A stretch of 64,000 bases of DNA from Loktanella sp. PT4BL (lineage in GTDB: Bacteria; Pseudomonadota; Alphaproteobacteria; Rhodobacterales; Rhodobacteraceae), in assembly GCF_003201935.1 (NCBI RefSeq), contig NZ_QJJL01000001.1, positions 558,001 through 622,000 of the forward strand, written 5' to 3'. Positions 1-8,560 of the stretch are shown here, piece after piece; position 1 is the first letter of the stretch; every line of letters starts with the position of its first letter. The notes beneath the pieces were generated by a model. It had not been told where the DNA came from. It did no database searches and saw only the letters and a list, made by a program, of their open reading frames with translations. A program made the translations under genes and the position numbers.

Positions 1-227
1 CACCCAACCTGCCTGGTGTTTGGGCCAAAGTGACGCGACCGCGCGCCGTGACGGTGCGGTTTATGAATAAAGACGGCGCATGGGAAGAACAGGACTTTGT
101 CGGTCTTTGGGCGACGTCTGTACAGCATCAGATTGACCACTTGGCGGGTAAGATGTTCTTTGACCACCTGACCCGGGTGAAACGGGATATGCTGATAAAG
201 AAAGCAGCGAAATTGCAGCGGCGCTGA
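1..227 (+). CDS. Peptide deformylase-like protein, C-terminal fragment
   Basis: This is the 3' end of a gene that begins upstream of the window; the frame is open from base 3. The tail has the peptide deformylase C-terminal layout: a V-x-V-R-F strand followed by the metal-binding helix and F-F-D-H-L. In active enzymes the helix carries HEXXH, where the two His bind Fe/Zn and Glu is the catalytic acid/base. Here it reads QHQIDHL, so both His are kept but the catalytic Glu is Gln (codon cag at 127-129). The adjacent fmt supports membership of the family, since def and fmt are commonly linked. I infer a catalytically weak or inactive deformylase paralogue, probably beside a normal def upstream. 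The other two active-site motifs lie outside the window. Confidence 0.85.
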   Translation, partial: PNLPGVWAKVTRPRAVTVRFMNKDGAWEEQDFVGLWATSVQHQIDHLAGKMFFDHLTRVKRDMLIKKAAKLQRR

Positions 228-280
228 TGTCGGGATGCGCGCCGCGCGGAAGTTTGACTGGACATGGAAAGACGGTGGTC

Positions 281-1180
281 ATGCGTATAATTTTTATGGG
301 TACACCCGATTTCTCGGTGCCGGTTCTGGATGCACTTGTTGATGCGGGTCACGAGATTGCGGCTGTCTACTGCCAGCCTCCGCGTCCGGCGGGGCGGGGC
401 AAAAAGGACCGCCCCTCACCTGTTCAGTTGCGCGCCGAGGCTTTGGGGCTGGAGGTGCGCCACCCTGTGTCATTGAAGGGTGCAGCCGAGCAGGCCGATT
501 TTGCTGCACTGGATGCAGATATTGCTGTGGTCGTGGCCTATGGTTTGATCTTGCCGCAGGTGATTTTGGACGCGCCCAAGGCAGGGTGCCTGAACATCCA
601 CGCCTCGCTTTTGCCGCGTTGGCGGGGGGCTGCGCCTATTCATCGTGCGATTATGGCAGGTGATGCCAAGACGGGCGTTTGCATTATGCAAATGGAAGCA
701 GGTCTTGATACTGGCCCCGTCTTGCTGCGTGACGAAACTGCGATCGGTGTCGAGGAAACCACCGGTGCGCTGCATGACAGGCTGTCGCAAATGGGTGCGG
801 CGCTGATTGTTCAGGCGCTCGCGCAGCTGGATCAGTTGACCCCGCAGGCCCAGCCGGAAGCAGGCGTGACCTATGCTGCGAAGATCGACAAGACAGAGGC
901 ACGGGTAGACTGGACACAACCCGCAGCGCAAATTGACCGGCTGATCCGCGGATTATCCCCCTTTCCGGGCGCATGGTACGAAGTGGAAGGTGAACGTATC
1001 AAACTGCTCGGTGCGCGGCTTGCTGACGGTGAGGGTGTACCCGGACAGGTGCTTGGCGGATTTCGGATTGCCTGCGGGAGCGGGGCGATCGAAGTGACCG
1101 AGGCCCAGAGAGCAGGCAAGAAAGCAATGGCTGCAGATGAGATATTGAAGGGTTTGGCGCTAGGGGATTTTGTCAGCTAG
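281..1180 (+). CDS. fmt: Methionyl-tRNA formyltransferase
   Basis: The enzyme transfers a formyl group from 10-formyl-THF to Met-tRNAi for translation initiation in the cytosol. The protein is 299 residues, normal for the family. It starts with the typical [14 protein letters not shown] strand and carries the catalytic core N105-I-H107 in [11 protein letters not shown] and D143 in GLDTGPV. The C-terminal domain (about residues 205-299) is the tRNA-binding OB-like fold. An in-frame ATG at 227 would add 18 residues with no family similarity, so I place the start at 281. It directly follows the deformylase-like gene, which fits co-transcription of formylation and deformylation genes. Confidence 0.96.
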   Translation: MRIIFMGTPDFSVPVLDALVDAGHEIAAVYCQPPRPAGRGKKDRPSPVQLRAEALGLEVRHPVSLKGAAEQADFAALDADIAVVVAYGLILPQVILDAPKAGCLNIHASLLPRWRGAAPIHRAIMAGDAKTGVCIMQMEAGLDTGPVLLRDETAIGVEETTGALHDRLSQMGAALIVQALAQLDQLTPQAQPEAGVTYAAKIDKTEARVDWTQPAAQIDRLIRGLSPFPGAWYEVEGERIKLLGARLADGEGVPGQVLGGFRIACGSGAIEVTEAQRAGKKAMAADEILKGLALGDFVS

Positions 1181-1332
1181 TGCGTTATTTCCTCAAGAAC
1201 GGGGTAAGAACCGGACCGCGACCGTGTCAAATATCACGTTTTTACAAAGATGTGCGATTTATCGCCTGAGGTCGGTTTTGTCATCATGCCGGAGAGTGCT
1301 ATCAGGGGATTCGGAAATTTCTGGGTAAAGTA

Positions 1333-2127
1333 ATGACATCAGTGACGAAAATCACCCGCCGCTCATTCACGGCGATGGCAATGGCAAGCACGGCGGCAGC
1401 CTGTGCACCGCGCGTTCCGGAAATGGAGATCGAGCCCGTGGCGCCGGTGTCATTTGTCGAGGGCTACGGCCCAATCGAGGATTCGGGTTATATCCTTCCC
1501 GGTATTCCGTCTGAATACCTACAAGGGGTGAATCGCCGGATGACCGGCTGGTACAACGGTGAGGCCGAACCCAACACGCTGGATGTCGATCCTTACGCCA
1601 AGTTCCTTTATCATGTCCGCGATGATGGCACAGCAACGCGCTATCCGGTCGGTGTGGGCCGCGCGGGGCGATCAATTCGCGGCTCGGCGACGATGCAATT
1701 CATGCGCAAGTGGCCGAGTTGGACGCCCACCCAGAACATGTTGCGGACAGAACCGGAAGTTTACGGTGATTTCGCTGCGGGTATTCCAGGCGGGCTGCGC
1801 AGCCCGCTGGGTGCGCGCGCGCTGTACCTTTTTCGCGGGTCGCGTGATACGCATTACCGTATTCATGGCACGAACGATCTGGAATCGATCGGGAATTCTG
1901 GCTCCGCCGGATGTATCCGGATGTTCAATCAGGATGTGATCCATCTTTATGACCAGATCGAGGCCCCGATGAAGGTTCTTATCCGCTCGCCCGAAGAGTC
2001 GCAGCGTGTTGACCCGGAGAATTTCGGCCGTGGCATTGAGCTGCCACCAAAGATCATTTCGGCCGAAGAACTGTTGGGCGAAGAGGCTGTTGCCAACGAT
2101 CGCCCGCCAGTTTTTGACGACGCATAA
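1333..2127 (+). CDS. L,D-transpeptidase (YkuD family), exported
   Basis: A 264-residue exported protein. The N-terminus has a twin-arginine-like stretch (TRRSF), a short hydrophobic run and a possible lipobox ending at Cys24 (AAAC), so it is probably a Tat-exported or lipid-anchored periplasmic enzyme. The YkuD catalytic motif is clear: H-G-T-N at about 177-180 and S-x-G-C-I-R-M with nucleophile Cys194. The family makes 3-3 peptidoglycan cross-links or attaches proteins to peptidoglycan. It stands alone, 152 bp after fmt and 130 bp before the next cluster. The exact reaction (cross-linking versus protein anchoring) cannot be told from the sequence. Confidence 0.9.
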   Translation: MTSVTKITRRSFTAMAMASTAAACAPRVPEMEIEPVAPVSFVEGYGPIEDSGYILPGIPSEYLQGVNRRMTGWYNGEAEPNTLDVDPYAKFLYHVRDDGTATRYPVGVGRAGRSIRGSATMQFMRKWPSWTPTQNMLRTEPEVYGDFAAGIPGGLRSPLGARALYLFRGSRDTHYRIHGTNDLESIGNSGSAGCIRMFNQDVIHLYDQIEAPMKVLIRSPEESQRVDPENFGRGIELPPKIISAEELLGEEAVANDRPPVFDDA

Positions 2128-2257
2128 GCCCTTTTCTTTATTGTCATTGACGTCCAAACTCGCGTTCGAGCCGGTGCGCTTGCGCGCGGCGTGATATTGA
2201 ACGCAGGGGCCACAATACTTACGTCTCTGTTATAAAAGAATAAATGAGGGACGTTTT

Positions 2258-3334
2258 ATGGCCAATTTCGAGACTCAGATTAAGGAATCTCAGGCACAGG
2301 TTGCCGAGGCACAAAGCAAAATTTCCGAACTGACCAGCCGGATCGAAATTGCGCGCAACAAGATGGCGGAAGGCACCGACATTTCGGTTGATATCGAAAA
2401 TGCCAGTCTTGAAGACGTCCATGCCCATACCGAGCTGATGAATGCCAACATTGCCGAACTGATCATGGGGCTTGATGACGTCACCACAGCCTTTTCCAAG
2501 GACTTTGACGAAATGCGCTCCAAGACCGGCATGGAGAGCTTTGTCGGCATTTTCAGCAAGGCGAAAGCCGATAGTATGCGTCAGGAGCGAATGCGCACGG
2601 CCTCGATTGATGACAAACTGCAGGATCTGATCAGCAAGTCCGATGTGATCATGAAGCTGCTGGAAGGGCAGTTGGCGGTGCTTAATGAGCAAAAGGTCAG
2701 TGTTGAGAAAAACTTGAGCGGGACGCTGGAAGAGCGCGAAGCTACGGTTGGTGAACTGGAAGCATTGCGCGCGGATATCCTCGCGATGGACCCCCAGATC
2801 ATCACGTTGGAAAACAAAATTTCTGTGGAACAGGATGCTGCGGCGCGCACGAAACTCGAAACCGAGTTGGCGGCGTTGAACGGCAAATACAATGAAATGG
2901 TGCAGAACGAACAGGTGCAGTTGGCCAAAAGCCAGACGCTTGAGCGCTATATCGAAAAGGGCAAAACCTGGATCGACAGTTTGCAGAACCAGGCGGCCAC
3001 ACAGATGGTGCTGATCAACAAGCTCCAGACAGACACCAAACAGCGTGTTGTGCTTTATGATGCGTTGTCGAAATCGTTGAAAACCGCGCAGCAGCAGGAT
3101 GTGGCACACAAGATCAACGAAATCGGCGTGAAGACGGATCAGGAAGCGCAGTCAGCCATGGCGGCCATCGGGTCTGCCACCAACGCGCGGATGGCCGATA
3201 TGCTGGAAGCCCACGAAGACCACATGGTCTTTGCCCGCGAGGTGCTGGAGGCGAAAGCGAAAGCGGACGAGCGTTTCGTGCGCCGGTTCCAGGAGATCGT
3301 GAAGAAGCACGACAGCAATCAGTATGGGGCGTAG
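2258..3334 (+). CDS. Coiled-coil protein of unknown function, first gene of the AAA+ cluster
   Basis: A 358-residue, highly charged, helix-rich protein with no signal peptide and almost no predicted beta structure. Long heptad-like stretches at roughly 1-60, 110-240 and 300-350 suggest extended coiled coils. It has an SD (gaggga) before the ATG at 2258. I do not recognise a named family with certainty. Its overall layout of a central coiled coil followed by an LERYIE...LQ segment is loosely reminiscent of TelA/KlaA-type toxic-anion-resistance proteins, which is inference only. It is the first of seven same-strand genes up to 9259, followed after 26 bp by an unknown protein and then an AAA+ ATPase. 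It could therefore be a scaffold or substrate adaptor of that ATPase. Confidence 0.85.
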   Translation: MANFETQIKESQAQVAEAQSKISELTSRIEIARNKMAEGTDISVDIENASLEDVHAHTELMNANIAELIMGLDDVTTAFSKDFDEMRSKTGMESFVGIFSKAKADSMRQERMRTASIDDKLQDLISKSDVIMKLLEGQLAVLNEQKVSVEKNLSGTLEEREATVGELEALRADILAMDPQIITLENKISVEQDAAARTKLETELAALNGKYNEMVQNEQVQLAKSQTLERYIEKGKTWIDSLQNQAATQMVLINKLQTDTKQRVVLYDALSKSLKTAQQQDVAHKINEIGVKTDQEAQSAMAAIGSATNARMADMLEAHEDHMVFAREVLEAKAKADERFVRRFQEIVKKHDSNQYGA

Positions 3335-3335
3335 G

Positions 3336-3350
3336 GTGGGTGAAACCCAC
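3336..3350 (+). repeat. Short palindromic element, copy 1
   Basis: The inverted repeat GTGGGT-gaa-ACCCAC lies 1 nt after the stop codon of the coiled-coil gene. Related palindromes occur right behind two other stop codons, at 4483-4500 and 52778-52799. Confidence 0.6.
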
Positions 3351-3360
3351 GCGTCCTGAT

Positions 3361-4482
3361 ATGACCGCCCCTGACCTCCAAGCCGATCACATGAAACTGG
3401 AAGATACCCGCGTCACGCGCCGGTATTTCGACAAGTTCGCCAAGATCACCAGCCACCTGACCAAGGTCGCCGCGACCATGGAAACCGAAGGGCGCTTTGA
3501 TCGCAAAGAGATCGAGGTGATGGCGCGCTATCTGATCGGCCTGAATTGGACCTTCACGGCGCTGGCGCACAAGTACCATTTTGCGGGTCGCTTTGCGCAT
3601 TCCGGCAAGCTGACCTTTGACCGGCATGAAAGCGGGTTTCCTGTGTATCAGGAGCTGCTGGAGATGGCGAATGATGCGTTGCAAGCGGAACGTCACCTGA
3701 CATCGCAGCCGGGCGTGGGTGATCTGAAAGACCAGATGGTGCGAGTGATCCTGAGCGAGCAGGAGATCCCCACGAAGCTGCAATATGCGTTGTCGCAGCG
3801 CCTCTACTACGAAGAACTGTCGCGCGGCGATCAGTTCTGGGCGCGCAATGATCCGCAATGCTTGTGGCGGGGAAACGAAGCGGACAGGCGGCGGTTTCTG
3901 GTGCATTGGGCGGTCTATGACAGTCAGGTGAACCTGCCCACGATCTACCTGATGGAATTGGAGGATACGGGACGGACCGGTCTGCCGAAGGATGAACAGC
4001 GCTGGCCCGAAGCGCAGGCGCATCTGATGGCGCAGTCCTTGGCGCATCTCAAGCTGCTGACGATTGCCAAAGGGTTTGACGAGGATTTTGACGACCTGCA
4101 CCCCACCCGTTTGCGCCGGTTTCACATCGGGCCGATGTACAGCAATGCGTTTACGCGCCAGTCTGGGCCCTTGCGGGACGTCTTGCGTGACGCCAACGCG
4201 CCCGCCGGTGAGGATTGGGCCTTGGTCTGGACCGAAGAAGAACTGCTGTCGGACCGCGTCGAGAATGTGAAATCGGGGTGGTTCGGCTCTGTTGAGAGGC
4301 AGATTTTTGCCCTTGATCCCTTTGAAGGTGGTGGTGCCGAAACTGGAGCAAGCCGGATGGAGCGGTCTTTGATCATGCCCGAACGTCCCTATCAGGCTTT
4401 GGCAGAGCGCAATCCTGCAGGGTTTCGCGACGTACGCAAATTCGTCGTCAGCGATACGGGACGTGTGTTGAGTTACAGATAG
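3361..4482 (+). CDS. Conserved protein of unknown function, AAA+ cluster gene 2
   Basis: About 373 residues from the ATG at 3361. A GTG at 3340 and an ATG at 3391 are alternatives, and none has a convincing ribosome site because the upstream bases are occupied by a small palindrome. The protein is soluble, with no signal peptide or membrane segment, rich in charged and aromatic residues, and predicted largely helical. I see no nucleotide-binding, metal-binding or catalytic motif that I can name. It lies between the coiled-coil gene and the AAA+ ATPase on the same strand with short gaps, so a role in the same complex is the best guess. The function is unknown. Confidence 0.8.
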   Translation: MTAPDLQADHMKLEDTRVTRRYFDKFAKITSHLTKVAATMETEGRFDRKEIEVMARYLIGLNWTFTALAHKYHFAGRFAHSGKLTFDRHESGFPVYQELLEMANDALQAERHLTSQPGVGDLKDQMVRVILSEQEIPTKLQYALSQRLYYEELSRGDQFWARNDPQCLWRGNEADRRRFLVHWAVYDSQVNLPTIYLMELEDTGRTGLPKDEQRWPEAQAHLMAQSLAHLKLLTIAKGFDEDFDDLHPTRLRRFHIGPMYSNAFTRQSGPLRDVLRDANAPAGEDWALVWTEEELLSDRVENVKSGWFGSVERQIFALDPFEGGGAETGASRMERSLIMPERPYQALAERNPAGFRDVRKFVVSDTGRVLSYR

Positions 4483-4500
4483 GGTGGGGCAAGACCCACC
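4483..4500 (+). repeat. Short palindromic element, copy 2
   Basis: GGTGGG-gcaaga-CCCACC starts immediately after the TAG at 4480-4482 and is followed by TTACG, the same flank as copy 3 at 52778-52799. It could act as an mRNA 3' stabiliser or a REP-like element. Confidence 0.6.
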
Positions 4501-4545
4501 TTACGATGCGGCGCGGGAAGTGCCGAAAACGACAAAGAGGAAACG

Positions 4546-6489
4546 ATGAGCCAATCAAGTGATCAAATGGAGCTGCGTGAAGACGATATCCGCAAGCACT
4601 ATATCCCCGCTGCGGAAATGCTGATGCATCTCGATCATGCACCGCGATTGGCCAAGGCGCGCCTGTCGCTTGAGGCACCGGAAAAGTCACCGGATGTGGC
4701 GGCGACCCGCCGTCGGTTTCGCTCAACGACGCCGGGATTGCTGTCGCGCACATCTGCACCTTCGGGCGGGGTGCGTCTGTTGGACCGGATCGCCGAGAGT
4801 GATGACGATGACCCATTAACCTCACCTGCACAGGCGGCGGTGGCGCATGCACTGCGCCGTGCGCTGTCGATTGCTCTGACTGTAGCAGATGCCTTTTCGG
4901 ATCAGACGGCACTGACCGAATTGAAGCGCATCAATCTTGAGGGCCGTTTGCCGCAGCAAAGGTCTTCTGAATTTACCGAGTACCTGACAGCGGAATCTCT
5001 GGTTGCGCTTTACACATTTGCCAATGCCTCATCGTTTCTCTTGGCCACACAAGCGAGTGAGCAAAGTGTCGATGTGGGGTCCGTGGAAGAAATTCTGACG
5101 GATAACGCGCCATTGGCGTTGCATGGAGCGATTTGGGAGCTGGATCAGAAGCTGGGCCAGTTCGCCAAGGATGAGGCGACGCTGATTGCCACTGTGCTTG
5201 CCTATGCCGAGCAGTTGATGGAAAGGGTTGCGCTGCGTGCTTCAACCGCGGGGCGTTTGGCGTCGTTCAATGCCGCCTCTTGGCGCGTGGAAGCGGATGA
5301 TTTTGTGGTGCAGGGATTTACCCCTGCGCGCAAGGCCAAGGGCTCTACCCTGACCATGACCTTCAAGAAGCCGAATGAGGTCGTGGGCAATCACATCGCC
5401 AAATATCAGGCGATGAAGCTGTCCAAGATGCTGATGGCCTATGATTTTGACCGCAGACTGAACCCCTTTGCGGAACTGGGTGGGTTCATCTTTACCTTTA
5501 TGGGCGACGGAAAGCCCGGTACCGGCAAGACCACGCTGATCCAGATGATGGCGGGGTTGATGCATGAGTATTGCCAGAATGCGGGTTACCCGTTTCGCTA
5601 TCAGAACCTGAGCACGGACAATATCGACAGTTATCAGGGCAAATCGGGCCAGAATGCCAAGGCGTTTATCAATAATGTGCTTGATCCCGGGGTGATCGGT
5701 TTCGGAACAATTGACGACATCGACCAACTGGCAGGCAAGCGGGGCGACCGGCAATCCTCGGCGGGGCAGTTGGAAATTACGGCCGTTCTGATGGAGAGCT
5801 TTGCCGGCGCCAATACGGTTGTGCGTGGCAATTGCACCTTCGGGATGTTTTCGAACTATCCCGAGAACGTGGATGACGCCCTGCGTCAGCGTGCCGGTGC
5901 GCGGTTTCTGGTCGATGGGCCACAGACGCGCGAGGATTACATTGATATCCTTTACCTGCTGATGGGCAAGAACCACAACATACCTGTCGGGGCGCATGAG
6001 GTTTTCAGCGCGCAAGAGATCAAGAAAGCCGTTGCGGCCAGTTTTGAAAGCCATTCCCGCCCGCATGAGGAAGGACTGCAACGGGTGTTCGAGCGGGTGC
6101 ATGCGCAGGTTGGCGATCTGGATACGATTGCGAAACTGGGGACCTATCTTAAAGGGATCCAGGAGGCGGATGAGCGGTTCACGGGTCGCGCGATCAAGAA
6201 CATCACGGACGCGGTGAAAGTCCGCGCCATGGATTTCGAATTGCCCGACGAATGGATGGAAGAGCCTGACCTGTTCCTGTTCAAGGATTATGATACCAAA
6301 AAGGGCATGATTTCAGAGCTACGCCAGCCGATCACGGTGGACATGGTGATTCAAGAGATCAACCGCTACGCCGACAGCGAATTCCGCTATGCGGATAAAT
6401 CAGACGAGGTTGCGATTGACGCGATGGTACGTGATTTCGGGCGGCAGGAGATTGCCAAGAAGCGGTATCTGGAGGGGAAGGGATCATGA
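4546..6489 (+). CDS. AAA+ family ATPase, AAA+ cluster gene 3
   Basis: A 647-residue protein with one AAA+ module in its middle. Walker A is GDGKPGTGKTT at about 320-330, and a Walker B-like acidic patch (IDDID) lies near 390. A sensor-1-like SNYP is near 436, and the segment DDALRQRAGARF resembles the arginine-finger region of protein-remodelling AAA proteins. The first 300 residues are helical with no recognised domain and may bind substrate or partners. The start at 4546 has a good SD (agaggaaacg). No membrane segment is present. It is flanked by coiled-coil and unknown proteins upstream and small membrane proteins downstream. I infer a remodelling or MoxR-like chaperone ATPase working with the cluster; its substrate is unknown. 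Confidence 0.88.
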   Translation: MSQSSDQMELREDDIRKHYIPAAEMLMHLDHAPRLAKARLSLEAPEKSPDVAATRRRFRSTTPGLLSRTSAPSGGVRLLDRIAESDDDDPLTSPAQAAVAHALRRALSIALTVADAFSDQTALTELKRINLEGRLPQQRSSEFTEYLTAESLVALYTFANASSFLLATQASEQSVDVGSVEEILTDNAPLALHGAIWELDQKLGQFAKDEATLIATVLAYAEQLMERVALRASTAGRLASFNAASWRVEADDFVVQGFTPARKAKGSTLTMTFKKPNEVVGNHIAKYQAMKLSKMLMAYDFDRRLNPFAELGGFIFTFMGDGKPGTGKTTLIQMMAGLMHEYCQNAGYPFRYQNLSTDNIDSYQGKSGQNAKAFINNVLDPGVIGFGTIDDIDQLAGKRGDRQSSAGQLEITAVLMESFAGANTVVRGNCTFGMFSNYPENVDDALRQRAGARFLVDGPQTREDYIDILYLLMGKNHNIPVGAHEVFSAQEIKKAVAASFESHSRPHEEGLQRVFERVHAQVGDLDTIAKLGTYLKGIQEADERFTGRAIKNITDAVKVRAMDFELPDEWMEEPDLFLFKDYDTKKGMISELRQPITVDMVIQEINRYADSEFRYADKSDEVAIDAMVRDFGRQEIAKKRYLEGKGS

Positions 6490-6502
6490 CGCATGACGCA
6501 GC

Positions 6503-6564
6503 TCCGGACTTGATCCGGGGCTTCAGCCTGAAAGACAGCAAGAAGTCCCGGATCACGTCCGGGA
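6503..6564 (+). repeat. Paired REP-like palindromes
   Basis: Two related palindromes occur 27 nt apart between the AAA+ gene and the next membrane gene: CCGGA-cttga-TCCGG at 6504-6518 and TCCCGGA-tcacg-TCCGGGA at 6546-6564. The CCGGATCAAGTCCGG type of repeat is widespread in alphaproteobacterial intergenic DNA, from memory. In the transcript the pair could form two adjacent hairpins inside the operon. Confidence 0.65.
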
Positions 6565-6579
6565 TTGCGGTCAGGACAT

Positions 6580-6924
6580 ATGGCTGAGCTCCTGTCAGAA
6601 GGGCTTTTCCTGCCGGTGCTTGTTCTGGCGGGTGCGGCATTTGTGGTGCCGCGTTTGCTCGCACGCGTGTTGCCCGAAGGCGTTGTGCCGTTGATGATGA
6701 ATGCCTTGCTTTCGACGCTGGTTCTGTTTGCGTTGTCTGCGGCGTTCTTTGCGCTGCTCTATCTTTGGCAAGGGGTACCATTGGCACAGTTTGCAGATGC
6801 GGGCCTCTTGGCGAGCATCGGGTTTTTTGGTCGCATTGGCCTGATGGCCGCACTCATCTGGGCGCCGATCATGATTTTGTCGGTGGCAGGCCTGCCCCGC
6901 AAATGGGTCAAGGAGACGTGGTAG
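6580..6924 (+). CDS. Small inner-membrane protein, AAA+ cluster gene 4
   Basis: A 114-residue protein starting at the ATG at 6580, chosen because cagga lies just upstream; the earlier TTG at 6565 lies right behind a palindromic repeat. It has three hydrophobic segments, at roughly 8-27, 38-62 and 78-102, and a short charged C-terminus (RKWVKETW). I recognise no family. The gene ends 1 nt before the next start (6926), so the two are translationally linked. It may anchor the cytosolic members of this cluster at the membrane. Confidence 0.8.
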   Translation: MAELLSEGLFLPVLVLAGAAFVVPRLLARVLPEGVVPLMMNALLSTLVLFALSAAFFALLYLWQGVPLAQFADAGLLASIGFFGRIGLMAALIWAPIMILSVAGLPRKWVKETW

Positions 6925-6925
6925 C

Positions 6926-8278
6926 ATGGAGCTATTGATCGAAAAGGGATTGATGTTCGGCAACCTGATCCGCGTGGACTCACCGGTGCTGGTCGAACGC
7001 TACAATCGTGCGCTGAAACACCTCACAGGCCGTCAAACAGCGCAAAACGTGTTCCATATTGATATTTCCGGTTACTCGCCAGAGATCGGCGATGAATTTG
7101 GTGACGACCTTTACCTCAACCACAAAGGTGTCAATCGCCAGTTCATTCTGCTGACAACCGAACAGGCGACAGCACCGCTTCTGAATGCGAAATTCTCGAC
7201 CTCGCGTGGTATCCTGCGGCAGTTCATCGAAGAAAACCGCGCCGAGCTTTTTGCGCTGACGGCACGTGATGCGGTGGCTGGGGAGCTGGTGAATTCGGTT
7301 TATATGGCCGACACACCTGCCAAGCTTTTTGACATTCGCAAAATCACAATCGAGGCCGACACCACCAGCGGCACCGTCGCAGCCGCGGCCAAGCTGGGCG
7401 CGATGATTGACCGTTTCAAGACCGCACCTGATGGCTGGTATGATGACGTGCTGATTGCCGACATGATCGGCATGGCAAAGAAAACCGGCGATGTGGTGCG
7501 CAACCCTGTGTCGTTGCGCAGGATGTCGTTCGGACAGGAGAATTTCTGGACAGCGCATTTTGGCGGGATTTATATCTTTCGCGGCGTGGAGCATCCTGCG
7601 GCAATCGTGGCCGGCGCAAAAGACGCGGTGGGCGATCTGCCGATCCCCTACACCTTTGATCTTTGGGATCGATCCGCCATTGCCAGGTTTCTGTCGCTTA
7701 ATGATCTGGTCGAGCCGATCATCAAGGCACGCGGCATCGATGCGGCTGCCATCCTGCATCAGAAAATGGATTTCATCGTGGCTTCTGTGGCGGCCCAAAT
7801 GAAAGAAGACCTGACGGGGGCCACGCGCCATGACCTGCGCCGTTTAGGACGACACTATGCCGCGCAACTGCCGCAGGAATGGCAGGGGCTTGCTGCACTC
7901 TTGCGCTGGGCCGAAGAGGACGGGCCGTGGCCCACGATTACATCGGACCATCCAGCCTATTTCTACACACTGCGCGCCAAGTCGCATGTTGATGCGGATC
8001 TTGTGAACAGGCTCTTGGCCGAGCTGACGCCACTGGATATCCGTCAATTGTTTATTTGCCATAAAGAGGCGTTCTATGCCGCCTATGCCCAATGGCCCGA
8101 GGAAAAGCAGGCCTATGTCGTTGATTTTCTTGAGCATGAGTACCAAGTCGATAAGGCAGGCGCGCGCGCAGCACTGTACGGCCATACAGATCCGACGCCT
8201 GCGTTGCCGCGCGTTTCGCGGTCAGATTTGGTGGCGCGGGTCGGTCCATGGGGCGCGATTAGACGAGGGAGAGGGTAA
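6926..8278 (+). CDS. Conserved protein of unknown function (DUF6638-like), AAA+ cluster gene 5
   Basis: A 450-residue soluble protein without signal peptide. It begins MELLIEKGLMFGNLIRVDSP, a start I associate with the Rhodobacterales family annotated DUF6638; that is recollection and was not checked. There is no P-loop or obvious metal site. The N-terminal third is mixed alpha/beta and the C-terminal half looks helical. Its start lies 1 nt after the previous stop, and its stop overlaps the next ATG in TAATG (8276-8280), so it is tightly embedded in the operon. The function is unknown. Constant linkage to an AAA+ ATPase would argue for a partner or substrate-recognition role. Confidence 0.82.
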   Translation: MELLIEKGLMFGNLIRVDSPVLVERYNRALKHLTGRQTAQNVFHIDISGYSPEIGDEFGDDLYLNHKGVNRQFILLTTEQATAPLLNAKFSTSRGILRQFIEENRAELFALTARDAVAGELVNSVYMADTPAKLFDIRKITIEADTTSGTVAAAAKLGAMIDRFKTAPDGWYDDVLIADMIGMAKKTGDVVRNPVSLRRMSFGQENFWTAHFGGIYIFRGVEHPAAIVAGAKDAVGDLPIPYTFDLWDRSAIARFLSLNDLVEPIIKARGIDAAAILHQKMDFIVASVAAQMKEDLTGATRHDLRRLGRHYAAQLPQEWQGLAALLRWAEEDGPWPTITSDHPAYFYTLRAKSHVDADLVNRLLAELTPLDIRQLFICHKEAFYAAYAQWPEEKQAYVVDFLEHEYQVDKAGARAALYGHTDPTPALPRVSRSDLVARVGPWGAIRRGRG

Positions 8279-8550
8279 TGGGATTTATTAAACTGGTCGT
8301 TTTCGGTTTCATCGGGCTGACCGTGATTTATTTCTCGGTCTCGCTCTACTCACGCTCGGTTCGTAAAGAGCGGCTTGAGGATGAATTCGATGCCGAAAAT
8401 CCTGACGGGGATCGTGAAGCCCGCGATGCTTTTGTCACCGAGGGGCTCAAGGCCTATGATGCGTCCATCCGCCCCAAGCTGATCGGGCTGGTCTATGTGG
8501 TTCCAACGCTCGCAATCGGGGCGATCGTTTATATGATAAACGCCAACTGA
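8278..8550 (+). CDS. Small membrane protein, AAA+ cluster gene 6
   Basis: A 90-residue protein with an N-terminal membrane segment (about 3-24), a charged cytosolic or periplasmic linker (DEFDAENPDGDREARD), and a second segment at about 68-87. The ATG overlaps the preceding stop by one base. No family was recognised. The gap to the next gene is 10 bp. Confidence 0.78.
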   Translation: MGFIKLVVFGFIGLTVIYFSVSLYSRSVRKERLEDEFDAENPDGDREARDAFVTEGLKAYDASIRPKLIGLVYVVPTLAIGAIVYMINAN

Positions 8551-8560
8551 AGGACGTGTT

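Noticed and set aside
2219..3109. 296-codon minus-strand frame opposite the coiled-coil gene
   Set aside because: Its Phe/His/Leu-rich translation is the mirror of the repetitive coiled-coil codons. The plus-strand gene has an SD and operon context.
5242..6102. 286-codon minus-strand frame opposite the AAA+ ATPase gene
   Set aside because: Covers the Walker A and B motifs in antisense; no independent support.
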